64,000 nt of DNA from Dallia pectoralis (Eukaryota; Chordata; Actinopteri; Esociformes; Umbridae): contig CM055738.1 in assembly GCA_029465975.1 (NCBI GenBank), forward strand, positions 6,130,833 through 6,194,832, read 5' to 3'. The translations under genes were made by a program, and so were the position numbers. The notes beneath the pieces were generated by a model. That model searched no databases, was not told the origin of the DNA, and saw only the letters and a program-made list of their open reading frames with translations. Shown one piece after another: positions 1 to 9,059 of the stretch. The stretch's first letter is position 1; every line of letters starts with the position of its first letter.

Positions 1-59
1 ATCGACCGAAATTAAGAAATATATCGTGATATAAAATTTTTCCATATCTTCCAGCCCTA
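1..59. mobile_element. Right end of a dispersed MITE-like repeat (partial)
   Basis: The window opens inside a sequence containing atatcgtgatata and ending in ccagcccta. The reverse complement of that end starts TAGGGCTGG, a terminus typical of short hAT-like teleost elements that contain 'cgatat' stretches. Only this end lies in the window, so the partner terminus and the target duplication cannot be checked. The family assignment rests on recalled similarity. Confidence 0.35.
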
Positions 60-244
60 AGGTCAATACAATACAGGACTGAAGTTGCTGTGCATTGTTC
101 TAGTGCAATATGCTGTTGAAATACAAGCATTTTTTGGGAAATTAAATTTTCTGTTTTTTACTGTATTAATGTCATTGTATAAAAAGAGGTTTAAATAAAT
201 ACAAATCTTACAGACATACATGATTTGTATAAATTCTGTGGTAA

Positions 245-425
245 GATGACTTGAAATGACTCGAAACTAAAATGGTAGGACTTTGGACTCAACTTGAGAC
301 TTGTTGGCTTTGACTTGTGACTCGACTCGGGACTTGCCTCATCTTTGACTCGACTTGACTCGGGACTCGAGGGCAAAGACTTGAGACTTACTTGTGACTT
401 GCATAACAATGACTTTGTCCCAACT
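245..425. repeat. Degenerate ACTTG/ACTCG-rich dispersed repeat
   Basis: About 180 bp built from irregular copies of gacttg, gactcg and gactcgggac, ending near gactttgtccc. This composition recurs in many teleost genomes as an interspersed element. The 72-codon minus-strand open frame here is a by-product of the repeat (Ser/Lys/Pro-rich, no domain). Confidence 0.45.
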
Positions 426-615
426 CTGGTAGCTACCTACATTTAGTTAAGATGGCACGGACTAACAATCAATGGAGTTACTCAGTCACAGTCTACAACT
501 ATTGCTCAGATTTCATGGGACACTCTTTGATGTTGCTGTCAGTGTCTTGGTTAATGGCCTTGACCTCTACACTGTTCCTCCACACCTCTCAAACAAGGCA
601 TTAGGCCACGTCTCT

Positions 616-911
616 GGTGAGGTCTAAACCATCCTATAGGACGAGGTCTAAACCATCCTCGAGGATGATGCTCACGACCACCTCTCTCATGAGGCCTAAA
701 CCTTTTAGGATGAGGCCCACGACCACCTCTCTCATGAGGCCTAAACCTTCTAGGATGAGGCCCACGACCACCTCTCTCATGAGGCCTAAACCTTCTAGGA
801 TGAGGCCCACGACCACCTCTCTCATGAGGCCTAAACCTTCTAGGATGAGGCCCACGGCCCACGACCTCATGAGGCCTAAACCTTCTAGGATGAGGCCCAC
901 GACCACCTCTC
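616..911. repeat. 45-bp minisatellite, about 6 copies
   Basis: Units start gaggcctaaacc and recur at 691, 736, 781, 826 and 871. Earlier diverged partial units begin near 625. One unit carries a small internal change around 850-865 (cacggcccacgacc). Because 45 is a multiple of three, both strands show spurious open frames of 90-120 codons. Confidence 0.9.
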
Positions 912-929
912 AAAACGGCTGCTTGTCCC

Positions 930-2299
930 CCTTGTTGTTCCTTAAGTTTTGGGTCCCCTGCTAGAGCCGGTGCCCCCGCGACCCGACCCCAGGATAAGCG
1001 GTTGAAGATGACAGATAATTATTATTTACACATATTCATTTAACAAACATTTATTTGGATAAATGCGATATTCGGCAGTAAATAATAATATACATATTGT
1101 GTCATGTTTGGAATGTTAAAAGATATATTGTGTTTAACAACAGTGACAAGGCTGGGGCGATAATATGTTTTGTCAAATTATCTTCAGAGGTCATGTTCAT
1201 TCTTGTAGCGACAACTTCTAATTGAAGGCCATTTTGTCGGTTGCTGCGAACGTCCCTAATAGATCTGTTAAAACATCAAGTGGGAATGTTACATGCCGAG
1301 GCAGCTGGGGCGATGCTTCCATGAATAGAGCTTAAGCACAAGGAATTAATTAAGAGCTGTAATATGAGAGCTGCTACCTTCTCCTATCAGCAGATGCCTC
1401 ACATAACCCGGCTGTAGTTCGCGTCGTCTCCCATGGCTATTACGCTCTTCCTTCCTCCTGCCGGTCTTTCCTCCCCCCATTCCTTCCTTCCCCTCCCTCC
1501 CTCCCTCCCTCCCTATAAGGACTTCACCCTGGATCTCAGCGGCAACCTTTCCCTTTGTTCCATTTTCCCCCCCGACCATCACCCGCCCAACCCCCGCCGA
1601 AGCTCTGCTCTGACACATGAGGTAAAGCTGGAACCCTCTCTCCGGGCCTGGGGTTGTACAAGCCCGAACAGAGCGGTGCCAAAGGTCTGTTCACACGTGA
1701 GGTCGAGATAGAGGGACACGTTCTAACCGACAGCTTCACCACCACCGGAGGACATCCGTTACAGAGGTGGAATGAGACAGAGACACGCTGACAGCCCAGC
1801 ACAAGGCGTGAATTATTTTAATTATCACCCTAATGACCATGGTAGAGACGTATAATAACCTCGTTGTTTGGGTCATTGTCGTGGAGGTGGAAAACAGAAT
1901 TCTGGGGATACTTCCGCAGGATTTGTGGATCTGTGTTCTGGTCCATCTGAGCATCACGCTGCATGTTAGTTGTCAGCAGTACCACCCGGTAGCTTTGATG
2001 TTGTCTTTCTGGATTGGTTCAAGTTAAAGATTGTTTATTTGTAAGGTGAGCTACACGGTGCAGTGAAATGACTGGTGGTGAGTTCACCTTGAAATAATAA
2101 GGCGAATAAAGAAGTGCATTCGTAGCGTGGATGTGTGTGCCCGAACAACACAGAAATGGTAGCTCTTGGTGCTTGGTTGACGCTAACGGACCAGATTCCT
2201 CATTGGATTAAGATAAATGTTTGTTATTGTGCCACTTCCACATAGTTTTTCAATTGTCAACCCAAGCTTCCATTTTATTGCAGACAATAGCAGTACTTA
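930..2299. other. Anonymous unique-looking DNA
   Basis: I see no coding exon or recognisable element. There is a pyrimidine-rich run with ccctccctccct around 1480-1515. The small open frames (60-92 codons) lack any recognisable domain. Confidence 0.5.
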
Positions 2300-2500
2300 C
2301 CTCAGTCAATCCGTTCAACCATGGTGTGTTTCCTATAACCTGTGTCTTGTTTCCTCGTTTACCTGTGTGTTTGTGTCTTTTTCTGCCAGTTCTTTTCGTT
2401 TATGGGACGTTTATATTCCATCAATGGTCCTGGTTTCAATTAAAGCACCTTTATTTTACCTTCATCTGCACCTGTGACCTGCCTTGCGCCGAACGCGACA
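2300..2500 (+). mobile_element. Possible LTR 3' portion (gypsy-like), truncated
   Basis: An attaaagcacctttatttt stretch near 2440 resembles a polyadenylation region. It is followed by a short C/G-rich tail ending gaacgcgaca at 2500, as in the R-U5 end of fish Ty3/gypsy LTRs. No matching 5' end or target duplication was found. Low confidence. Confidence 0.3.
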
Positions 2501-2729
2501 TAATGACCAACCTAAAGTGAACGCAGCAGAGGTGGACAATAGTGGAGCGCTCTTTGGAGCCCGAGCCTTTTCCAAAGTGGCTTCCGTCACCTCCGGAGGG
2601 TGGGGCGACGTGCCCCTGGCATCACCTCTTCCGTCCTTTCAGGTGCCTAAGACATGTACACAGTACTGTATTTCTTACTTTGTGCTTTACGCATAATCCT
2701 TGTAGAGGAATTGTAAATACACATCTTTG

Positions 2730-4370
2730 CCTATAGAATAGACAGGTGCAGTGTTGTCAATGCAGTTAATGCCCATTCTTGCAGTTTTTATTTCAGAAAA
2801 ACAATGTAATGTCAGGGTATACTCTGTGTAATAGGATGATATAAGTCTACTGAAAGCCGGTCATATATAGAACCGTTTGTATTTGGCTACTGTAATGTAG
2901 GGACCCACTTGTTCAAGTGGAAGTGGCTATACATGCATCTATATGAAGACCAGGATGGAAACCAACAAACCACTCTATACGTTATGTGCAATGATAGACT
3001 ACTCACCATTATGTCGGGAATGCATAACCAGATCTGGATGGCGCTCAGCTCATTCTACAGTCCCAAATAATCTTCACAATTACGTAAAAGTTGACAGACC
3101 GTACGGTTAACTTAGCTATACCAAAACTAGCTAACATCAATTCGTCAACTAAGTTAGTCACTAATGTCACTACACATTGCACTGGGGTAGGCTAAATTAT
3201 ATCCACCACTGCGTTAAATGGGCTAAACACTGCAAAAGAGCATATGACAGTTTACACAAGTGCAATTGTTAACCCAATTACGTGCTTTTAGCCATTTCAT
3301 TAATTAATGCATTGATGGCTAGATGTTTGCTAGTAGTGTCTAGCTAGAGTAGATGTTAACTACCACAGACTCTCTAAGTCTCTATATATTATTCAGGAAG
3401 TCTGTTAATAATGTTTTTCCTCCGTTATTGCTGGAAGTCATATACAAATCAGATTTTATTTCGATTGGTCTAAATTAAAAATAACAAAATAAATAGCAAG
3501 CAGCGTAGTTCGGGTAAACTACAGCTAATGGAGCGGCCGATCCCGTCTGTTGCGTCATAATCACATTTTGGAACTGCGAATATTGAAATCACGTGCAAAG
3601 AACTCATGCTAGTTCTTAACAGTCGGAGTGTTCATCCAAAAGATGTGAAAGATACTTCAAAGGTTTACAGGTGGAGGGCTTTGGCCAATACGGGTATTTG
3701 TTATGATACCAAGGGGTTTAATCTGCATAATTAAGAGATTCTATAGCACATGGTAGGCCTATGAAGACTTATTCAAGAAAAACACAAGATGTGTTTCCTT
3801 ACATATATATCATATAAAGCCATCGTCAACCCAGCCAAAAATCGTTTTATTCAACTACAATATGAAATGGAAATGCCAAAGTACTCTTAGTAATTAAAGA
3901 CATTAAGATAATTGGCCAGGGTTTTAAATACATTAGCAAGGCTTTGTATAGCATGCGGAAAATATAACAACGGCCATTTTTCAACTCAACGAAGACAGTG
4001 AATTTGAATTATAAATCACTACCACACGCATGAGGGACTTTACAAACTCCCCCCAAGTCTGAATACCATGTCGATACAGTAACGATTGGCACGGTTTCTT
4101 AAAGCCATATACAACACACACAGTTACGCAGCTATGTCCCAGCCAGTCCCAGACTTGTAACTCCACTGTCTGGCTTTTAAAAGACACCTAACCGAGACTA
4201 ACTGCAACTCCAGTGGGCCGACACAATCCTCCCCCCACGTCCCAGAAGGCTACTCACTCGAGCTCATAAATGCCCAGTGACACATGCACTGCAGTTTGCC
4301 CTGAATGGAGGGCATAGTTGCCCCCTCCGAATAGTAGCCCCCCTGGCGAATGGTTATAACATTTCGTCGA
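2730..4370. other. Anonymous AT-rich DNA
   Basis: No gene, inverted terminal repeat or tandem array was recognised. The open frame at 3981-4187 (minus, 68 codons) has no recognisable features. Confidence 0.5.
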
Positions 4371-4376
4371 GTCTTT

Positions 4377-4638
<262 letters not shown>

Positions 4639-4897
4639 AAGCATGCCAGTGTACATGGGTCAGGCTCACAGCACGCTGTAGGTCAGCGTGGGCGATACAT
4701 TTACACGTGATTCTCGTTAAAACGTGTATTTCATTAGTGGGATAATTTGGTTCTTTAACACATTCACTGTTTTTACTCTGTTCAAAAAACGTGTATTTTC
4801 ACAGACAAAACATTCTGTGAGTAAAACACGTGGCGAAGCATTTCACCTACGTTACCTACCTACGTATTATGTACTGGTATCAATGTAGGCCCAAAAG

Positions 4898-5078
4898 CAG
4901 GGGCGTCAAACCAGTTCCACGGAGGGCCTAGTGTATGCAGGTTTATGTTTTTTCCTTCAAATTAACCAGGTGAGGGTAGAACCAAAACAAGTAGTGACCT
5001 AATTAACCAATCAAGTACAAGGTGAGAGCAAAACCCTGCAGACGCTCGGCCCTGTGTGGAACCGGTTTCACCCCTGTG
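4898..5078. mobile_element. hAT-like MITE, 181 bp
   Basis: The two ends are long inverted repeats. The left runs from CAGGGGCGTCAAACC through a GTTCCAC...GCAGGTTT segment, and the right is its imperfect reverse complement ending ACCGGTTTCACCCCTGTG. The flanking octamers cccaaaag (4890-4897) and ctctaaag (5079-5086) match at 6 of 8 positions, consistent with an old 8-bp target duplication as made by hAT elements. There is no coding capacity. The element at 37763-37967 belongs to the same family. Confidence 0.65.
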
Positions 5079-5086
5079 CTCTAAAG

Positions 5087-5685
5087 CATCACCACAAACA
5101 TCCAGTTCATGTATTCTCTGTAGACTTCTAAGGAACACGTATCCAAATGTAGCCCACCTCAAATGGGCCCCCTCCGTCAACACCAACGGCCCCCTGGGGG
5201 AATAATGTGCCGAATTGACGTGATTAGGGTTAACGAGGACCCATCCAAGACCTTAAAAGTATTGTCACACGAGGATGAAGAGATACCAGCCACTGACGAA
5301 AGAGGGCCTGACAGTAATGAAGCATTAGCTCTCGCTCTCGACCCTGTCGAGATTCGATGCGAAGGAATTCGTGAGAAGACGGGTGTCTGGCGAAAACAAG
5401 CTGTCTTTACTTGTCCTGAATTTCCAGGAATATGACATCTACGAAACAGATCGACATAGGTGAAACCGTGTTTGGGTAACTGCTCATTTCAAATCACTGA
5501 AACTACACATCAAAGGGGTAACAGTTGAATGTGTGGATGATGGCTATTTGTCAAATTGCTCACTCAAATCAATTGAAGACCTGCACAGTGTGTCATGTCA
5601 ACCAAAGTTTTACTCATTCAAAGATGGTCTCCCAGCATTATGGTCAAAAAGGAACCACGCTGTACTCAATTTAAAGTATTGTGTC
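5087..5685. other. Anonymous DNA with one 90-codon open frame
   Basis: An open frame on the + strand at 5163-5435 is not repetitive and is rich in Glu, Asp and Lys. I recognise no domain, splice context or homologue. It could be chance or a decayed exon, and I do not call it a gene. Confidence 0.4.
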
Positions 5686-5689
5686 ATAT

Positions 5690-5819
5690 TGTGTATTAAA
5701 GTATTCACTGTGTCATACTTGCTGTCCTCACTGTGTCATATTGGCTGTACTTGCTGTATTCAATGTGTCATACTGGCTGTACTTGCTGTATTCACTGTGT
5801 CATATTGGCTGTATTTACC
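5690..5819. repeat. 32-bp minisatellite, about 3-4 copies
   Basis: Units of the type tgtcatattggctgtacttg plus 12 bp repeat with a 32-bp period. The first and last copies are truncated or diverged. Confidence 0.8.
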
Positions 5820-5981
5820 GTGACACGGACTGCCAAGTACAGTTTTACATTTTTATTTCATAATATGCTGAGTACATGAATGAGAACCATGTCGAGGTAA
5901 TAAACAAATGGCCGGTGTAAATGTTGTGATTAACAGATGAGCTAACGAGAGCATTCTGCTCTACCAGGACTCATCGTCCTC

Positions 5982-5986
5982 GGTTT
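5982..5986. repeat. 5-bp target-site duplication, left copy (ggttt)
   Basis: ggttt immediately precedes the 5' LTR and is repeated exactly at 9055-9059 right after the 3' LTR. A perfect 5-bp duplication is the signature of integrase-mediated insertion of an LTR retroelement. Confidence 0.9.
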
Positions 5987-6120
5987 TGTCACGATTGGTG
6001 TGGTGGCGTTGCTACACTTCCATTTCGGTGATCCACTTCCGTGTTTTTGTTCTCACTAGCTGTGATTACTTCCTCTTTCACGTGGTCACAGCTGTTAGTA
6101 ATCTGTCACTTTATGTGGGG

Positions 6121-6127
6121 ATAAAAG
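6121..6127 (+). promoter_or_regulatory. TATA-like box in the 5' LTR (ATAAAAG)
   Basis: ATAAAAG sits 134 bp into the LTR after a tgtgggg stretch, a plausible position for the U3/R boundary promoter. Transcription would then begin around 6145-6155. An identical copy lies at 8791-8797 in the 3' LTR. Confidence 0.55.
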
Positions 6128-6311
6128 GGGTCGCTAGCAAGTCACTCCTTGCTTAGCATTGTTGTTTGTATGTCACTGTTATTCGAGGTGAGTGTATTGT
6201 CGGCTACTGTTGTTTGTTGTTCTGTAAGTCGCTATATGCGCATGTTTATTTTCATTAGCACCAGTTAGCTTTTTCGCCGGTTACGGTTTGTTTTATGTTT
6301 GTTGTGTACTT

Positions 6312-6317
6312 AATAAA
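6312..6317 (+). promoter_or_regulatory. AATAAA polyadenylation signal in the LTR
   Basis: AATAAA occurs in the distal third of the LTR. In the 3' LTR the same signal is at 8982-8987, where it would terminate the element transcript. Confidence 0.6.
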
Positions 6318-6347
6318 ACGACCTAACGGATTATACGGCTCCTGCAC

Positions 6348-8558
6348 ATGGCTTATTACGCTACACCGTACCAGCAGCGTGACAGAATGCTAAGCCCACA
6401 AAGAAGCCAGCGGAGCCAGCAGACGGTGAGTGGATTCCACGGGGGGGCAAGCTATAGCGCCCCGTCGGATGAAACTCGGCGTCGCCCCACGGAGCGGTGG
6501 GAGTGGAATCGGCCGGAGACACCACAGGAGCGGTGGCTACGTCTCCGGCCGTATGCTACGGTGGAGCCACCTATGCAGCTATCAGGGCTGGTTACATCGG
6601 GTCCGCGGTCCTTCCCGGAGGAAGGCAAGAGGGCACCCCGAAGGCGTCCCAAGAAGGTTTTTGGGGGGGAGCTAAGGAGGTGTTCCGGGAGGACCGCGGA
6701 GAGAACACCCACGGTCCTGGTGCTGCAGGAACGGCCACCCACTGCTCCGGGGCTGCAGACAGGGGGAGGAAAACCCCTGGAGCTACAGCCACTACCCCCG
6801 CCGTGGGAAGACCCTTTTCTGCCGCCGACGTCAGGGACAGAAAAACCCCCGGAGGGGTTGGATGACCAGCCCACTGCCATTATTAGGACGTGGTGGAGGA
6901 CATGGCTGGACTTACAGGAGCCAGCGCCTGAGATGGTCGCCACCACGCCTGCGCCTGAGATGGTCGCCGTCACGCCAGCGTCCACGATGGCTCCTGCCGT
7001 CCCGCCAGCGCCCAAGATGGCTGCCGTCGTCCCGCCAGCGCCCAAGATGGCTGCCGTCGTCCCGCCAGCGCCCAAGATGGCTGCCGCCGTCACGCCAGCG
7101 TCCACGATGGCTCCTGCCGTTCCGCCAGCGCCCAAGATGGCTGTTGCCGTCGTCACGCCAGCGTCCACGATGGCTGTCGCCGTCATGGTCCCCGTCCACG
7201 CCAGCGTCCACGATGGTCCCCGTCGCCACGCCAGCGCCCAAGATGGCTGCCGCCGTCACGCCAGCGTCCACGATGGCTCCCGCCGTCACGCCAGCGCTCA
7301 AGATGGCTGTTGCCGTCACGCCAGCGCTCAAGATGGCTGCCGTCGTCCCGCCAGCGCCCAAGATGGCTGCCGTCGTCCCGCCAGCGCCCAAGATGGCTGC
7401 CGTCGTCACGCCAGCGTCCACGATGGCTCCTGCCGTCACGCCAGCGCACAAGATGGCTGCCGTCGTCCCGCCAGCGCCCAAGATGGCTGCCGCCGTCTCG
7501 CCAGCGTCCACGATGGCTCCCGCCGTCACGCCAGCGCCCAAGATGGCTGTTGCCGTCACGCCGGCGCTCAAGATGGCGGCCGCATCGCCGCCCACAATGG
7601 CTGCCGCATCGCCGCCCACAATGGCTGCCGCATCGCCGCCCACAATGGCTGCCGCATCGCCGCCCACAATGGCTGCCGCATCGCCGCCCACAATGGCTGC
7701 CGCATCGCCGCCCACAATGGCTGCCGCATCGCCGCCCACAATGGCTGCCGCATCGCCGCCCACAATGGCTGCCGCATCGCCGCCCACAATGGCTGCCGCA
7801 TCGCCGCCCACATTGGCTGCCGCATCGCCGCCCACGAAGGCCGCGCCACGACTACGCTCACGATAGCTGCCGCCACGACGACGCTCACGATGGCCGCCGC
7901 CACGACGACGCTCTCGATGGCCGCCGCCACGACGACGCTCACGATGGCCGCCGCCACGACCACGCTCACGATGGCCGCCGCCACGACCACGCTCACGATG
8001 GCCGCCGCCACGACCACGCTCACGATGGCCGCCGCCACGACCACGCTCACGATGGCCGCCGCCACGACCACGCTCACGATGGCCGCCGCCACGACCACGC
8101 TCACGATGGCCGCCGCCACGACCACGCTCACGATGGCCGCCGCCACGACGACGCTCACGATGGCCGCCGCCACGACGACGCTCACGATGGCCGCCGCCAC
8201 GACTACGCTCACGATGGCCGCCGCCACGACTACGCTCACGATGGCCGCCGCCACGACTACGCTCACGATGGCCGCCGCCACGACTACGCTCACGATGGCC
8301 GCCGCCACGACTACGCTCACGATGGCCGCCGCCACGACTACGCTCACGATGGCCTCCGCCACGTCGCCCACGATGGCCTCCGCCACGTCGCCCACGATGG
8401 CCTCCGCCACGTCGCCAACGATGGCCTCCGCCACGTCGCCCACGATGGCCGCCGCCACGACGCACCCTGAGCCGCTCAAACTGGCGGCCTCTCAGCCGCT
8501 CGAGATGGCGGTCGGCTACCGGGGCCTATTCAGGACTGGACCCGTCCTGATGGACTAA
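6348..8558 (+). CDS. Tandem-repeat ORF of the LTR element (736 codons, function unknown)
   Basis: This is the only long ORF of the retroelement. The first ATG (6348) lies in the 5' LTR and contributes 12 codons; a second in-frame ATG is at 6387, 3 bp after the LTR, and may be the real start. Residues 1 to about 195 are non-repetitive, rich in Arg, Pro and Gly, and not recognised. From about 196 to 700 the protein is repeats: PAPKMAAVV/PASTMAPAV-type 10-mers, then 10-mers and 8-mers in a different frame of the same DNA repeat (HASAQDGCRR, RIAAHNGC), then TTTLTMAAA 9-mers and ASATSPTM 8-mers. A unique tail of about 35 residues ends GPVLMD. No retroviral enzyme motif is present. Other frames on both strands are also open across the arrays because stops are absent from the GC-rich units, so openness alone is weak evidence of coding. 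It could be a gag-like or tail remnant or a non-coding filler. Confidence 0.4.
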   Translation: MAYYATPYQQRDRMLSPQRSQRSQQTVSGFHGGASYSAPSDETRRRPTERWEWNRPETPQERWLRLRPYATVEPPMQLSGLVTSGPRSFPEEGKRAPRRRPKKVFGGELRRCSGRTAERTPTVLVLQERPPTAPGLQTGGGKPLELQPLPPPWEDPFLPPTSGTEKPPEGLDDQPTAIIRTWWRTWLDLQEPAPEMVATTPAPEMVAVTPASTMAPAVPPAPKMAAVVPPAPKMAAVVPPAPKMAAAVTPASTMAPAVPPAPKMAVAVVTPASTMAVAVMVPVHASVHDGPRRHASAQDGCRRHASVHDGSRRHASAQDGCCRHASAQDGCRRPASAQDGCRRPASAQDGCRRHASVHDGSCRHASAQDGCRRPASAQDGCRRLASVHDGSRRHASAQDGCCRHAGAQDGGRIAAHNGCRIAAHNGCRIAAHNGCRIAAHNGCRIAAHNGCRIAAHNGCRIAAHNGCRIAAHNGCRIAAHNGCRIAAHIGCRIAAHEGRATTTLTIAAATTTLTMAAATTTLSMAAATTTLTMAAATTTLTMAAATTTLTMAAATTTLTMAAATTTLTMAAATTTLTMAAATTTLTMAAATTTLTMAAATTTLTMAAATTTLTMAAATTTLTMAAATTTLTMAAATTTLTMAAATTTLTMAAATTTLTMAAATTTLTMASATSPTMASATSPTMASATSPTMASATSPTMAAATTHPEPLKLAASQPLEMAVGYRGLFRTGPVLMD
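6962..7572 (+). repeat. 30-bp minisatellite inside the LTR element
   Basis: Units start ccagcg and run through (tcc)acgatggct or cccaagatggct, with a 30-bp period (6975, 7005, 7035 and onward). One unit is 33 bp, and one spacing of 43 bp (7158 to 7201) breaks the reading phase by +1. Confidence 0.9.
7573..7836 (+). repeat. 24-bp minisatellite inside the LTR element, 11 copies
   Basis: The near-perfect unit is atggctgccgcatcgccgcc plus caca, starting at 7573, 7597, 7621 and so on. The first copy has ggcggc and the last a ttgg variant. The very low divergence between copies points to recent amplification. Confidence 0.93.
7860..8345 (+). repeat. 27-bp minisatellite inside the LTR element, 18 copies
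   Basis: The unit acgatggccgccgccacgac plus (g/c/t)acgctc repeats every 27 bp. Copies differ mainly at one base (gac, cac or tac before gctc), and the three variants occur in consecutive blocks, as expected from block-wise duplication. Confidence 0.93.
8346..8441 (+). repeat. 24-bp minisatellite inside the LTR element, 4 copies
   Basis: The unit acgatggcctccgccacgtc plus gccc is found at 8346, 8370, 8394 and 8418. It is clearly derived from the neighbouring 27-bp unit. Confidence 0.88.
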
Positions 8559-8644
8559 CCCATTGGGTTTAACTGTGGGTCCTGTCTTGTTGCTCCCTTG
8601 TGGTTTTTGTTGGTTCGTTCGGCTATCTGGGGAGCTAGCCTTTT

Positions 8645-8656
8645 AGTGGGGGATAC
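8645..8656 (+). other. Polypurine-tract-like stretch before the 3' LTR
   Basis: agtgggggatac directly abuts the TG of the 3' LTR. A G-rich tract here is the expected plus-strand priming site. The opposite site, just inside the 5' LTR (from 6385), does not begin with TGG, so no standard tRNA primer-binding site is evident. Confidence 0.5.
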
Positions 8657-9054
8657 TGTCACGATTGGTGTGGTGGCGTTGCTACACTTCCATTTCGGTG
8701 ATCCACTTCCGTGTTTTTGTTCTCACTAGCTGTGATTACTTCCTCTTTCACGTGGTCACAGCTGTTAGTAATCTGTCACTTTATGTGGGGATAAAAGGGG
8801 TCGCTAGCAAGTCACTCCTTGCTTAGCATTGTTGTTTGTATGTCACTGTTATTCGAGGTGAGTGTATTGTCGGCTACTGTTGTTTGTTGTTCTGTAAGTC
8901 GCTATATGCGCATGTTTATTTTCATTAGCACCAGTTAGCTTTTTCGCCGGTTACGGTTTGTTTTATGTTTGTTGTGTACTTAATAAAACGACCTAACGGA
9001 TTATACGGCTCCTGCACATGGCTTATTACGCTACACCGTACCAGCAGCGTGACA
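8657..9054 (+). repeat. 3' LTR, 398 bp
   Basis: Same length and, by eye, the same sequence as the 5' LTR. It is followed immediately by the right ggttt duplication (9055-9059). Confidence 0.95.
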
Positions 9055-9059
9055 GGTTT

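Larger units (their letters stand above)
5987..6384 (+). repeat. 5' LTR, 398 bp
   Basis: Starts TGTCACGATTGG and ends CAGCAGCGTGACA, giving a 7-bp terminal inverted repeat. It carries a TATA-like box and an AATAAA signal. It reads the same as the 3' LTR at every position I compared. Confidence 0.95.
5987..9054 (+). mobile_element. Young non-autonomous LTR retrotransposon, 3,068 bp
   Basis: Two direct 398-bp LTRs flank a 2,272-bp internal region. The LTRs begin TGTCACG and end CGTGACA, and 5-bp ggttt duplications lie on both sides. By eye the two LTRs are identical, so insertion is recent. The internal region has no gag zinc knuckle, protease, reverse transcriptase or integrase motif that I can find. 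It carries one long repeat-rich ORF and a G-rich polypurine-like stretch before the 3' LTR. The TGTCACG start and gggggatac lead-in resemble fish Ty3/gypsy elements, so it is probably mobilised by an autonomous relative (inference). A diverged, rearranged LTR of the same family lies at 57198-57571. Confidence 0.93.

Noticed and set aside
6912..8465. 517-codon minus-strand frame opposite the retroelement ORF
   Set aside because: A mirror of the GC-rich repeat array, which is stop-free on both strands. It is antisense to the element's transcription and has no start or LTR logic.
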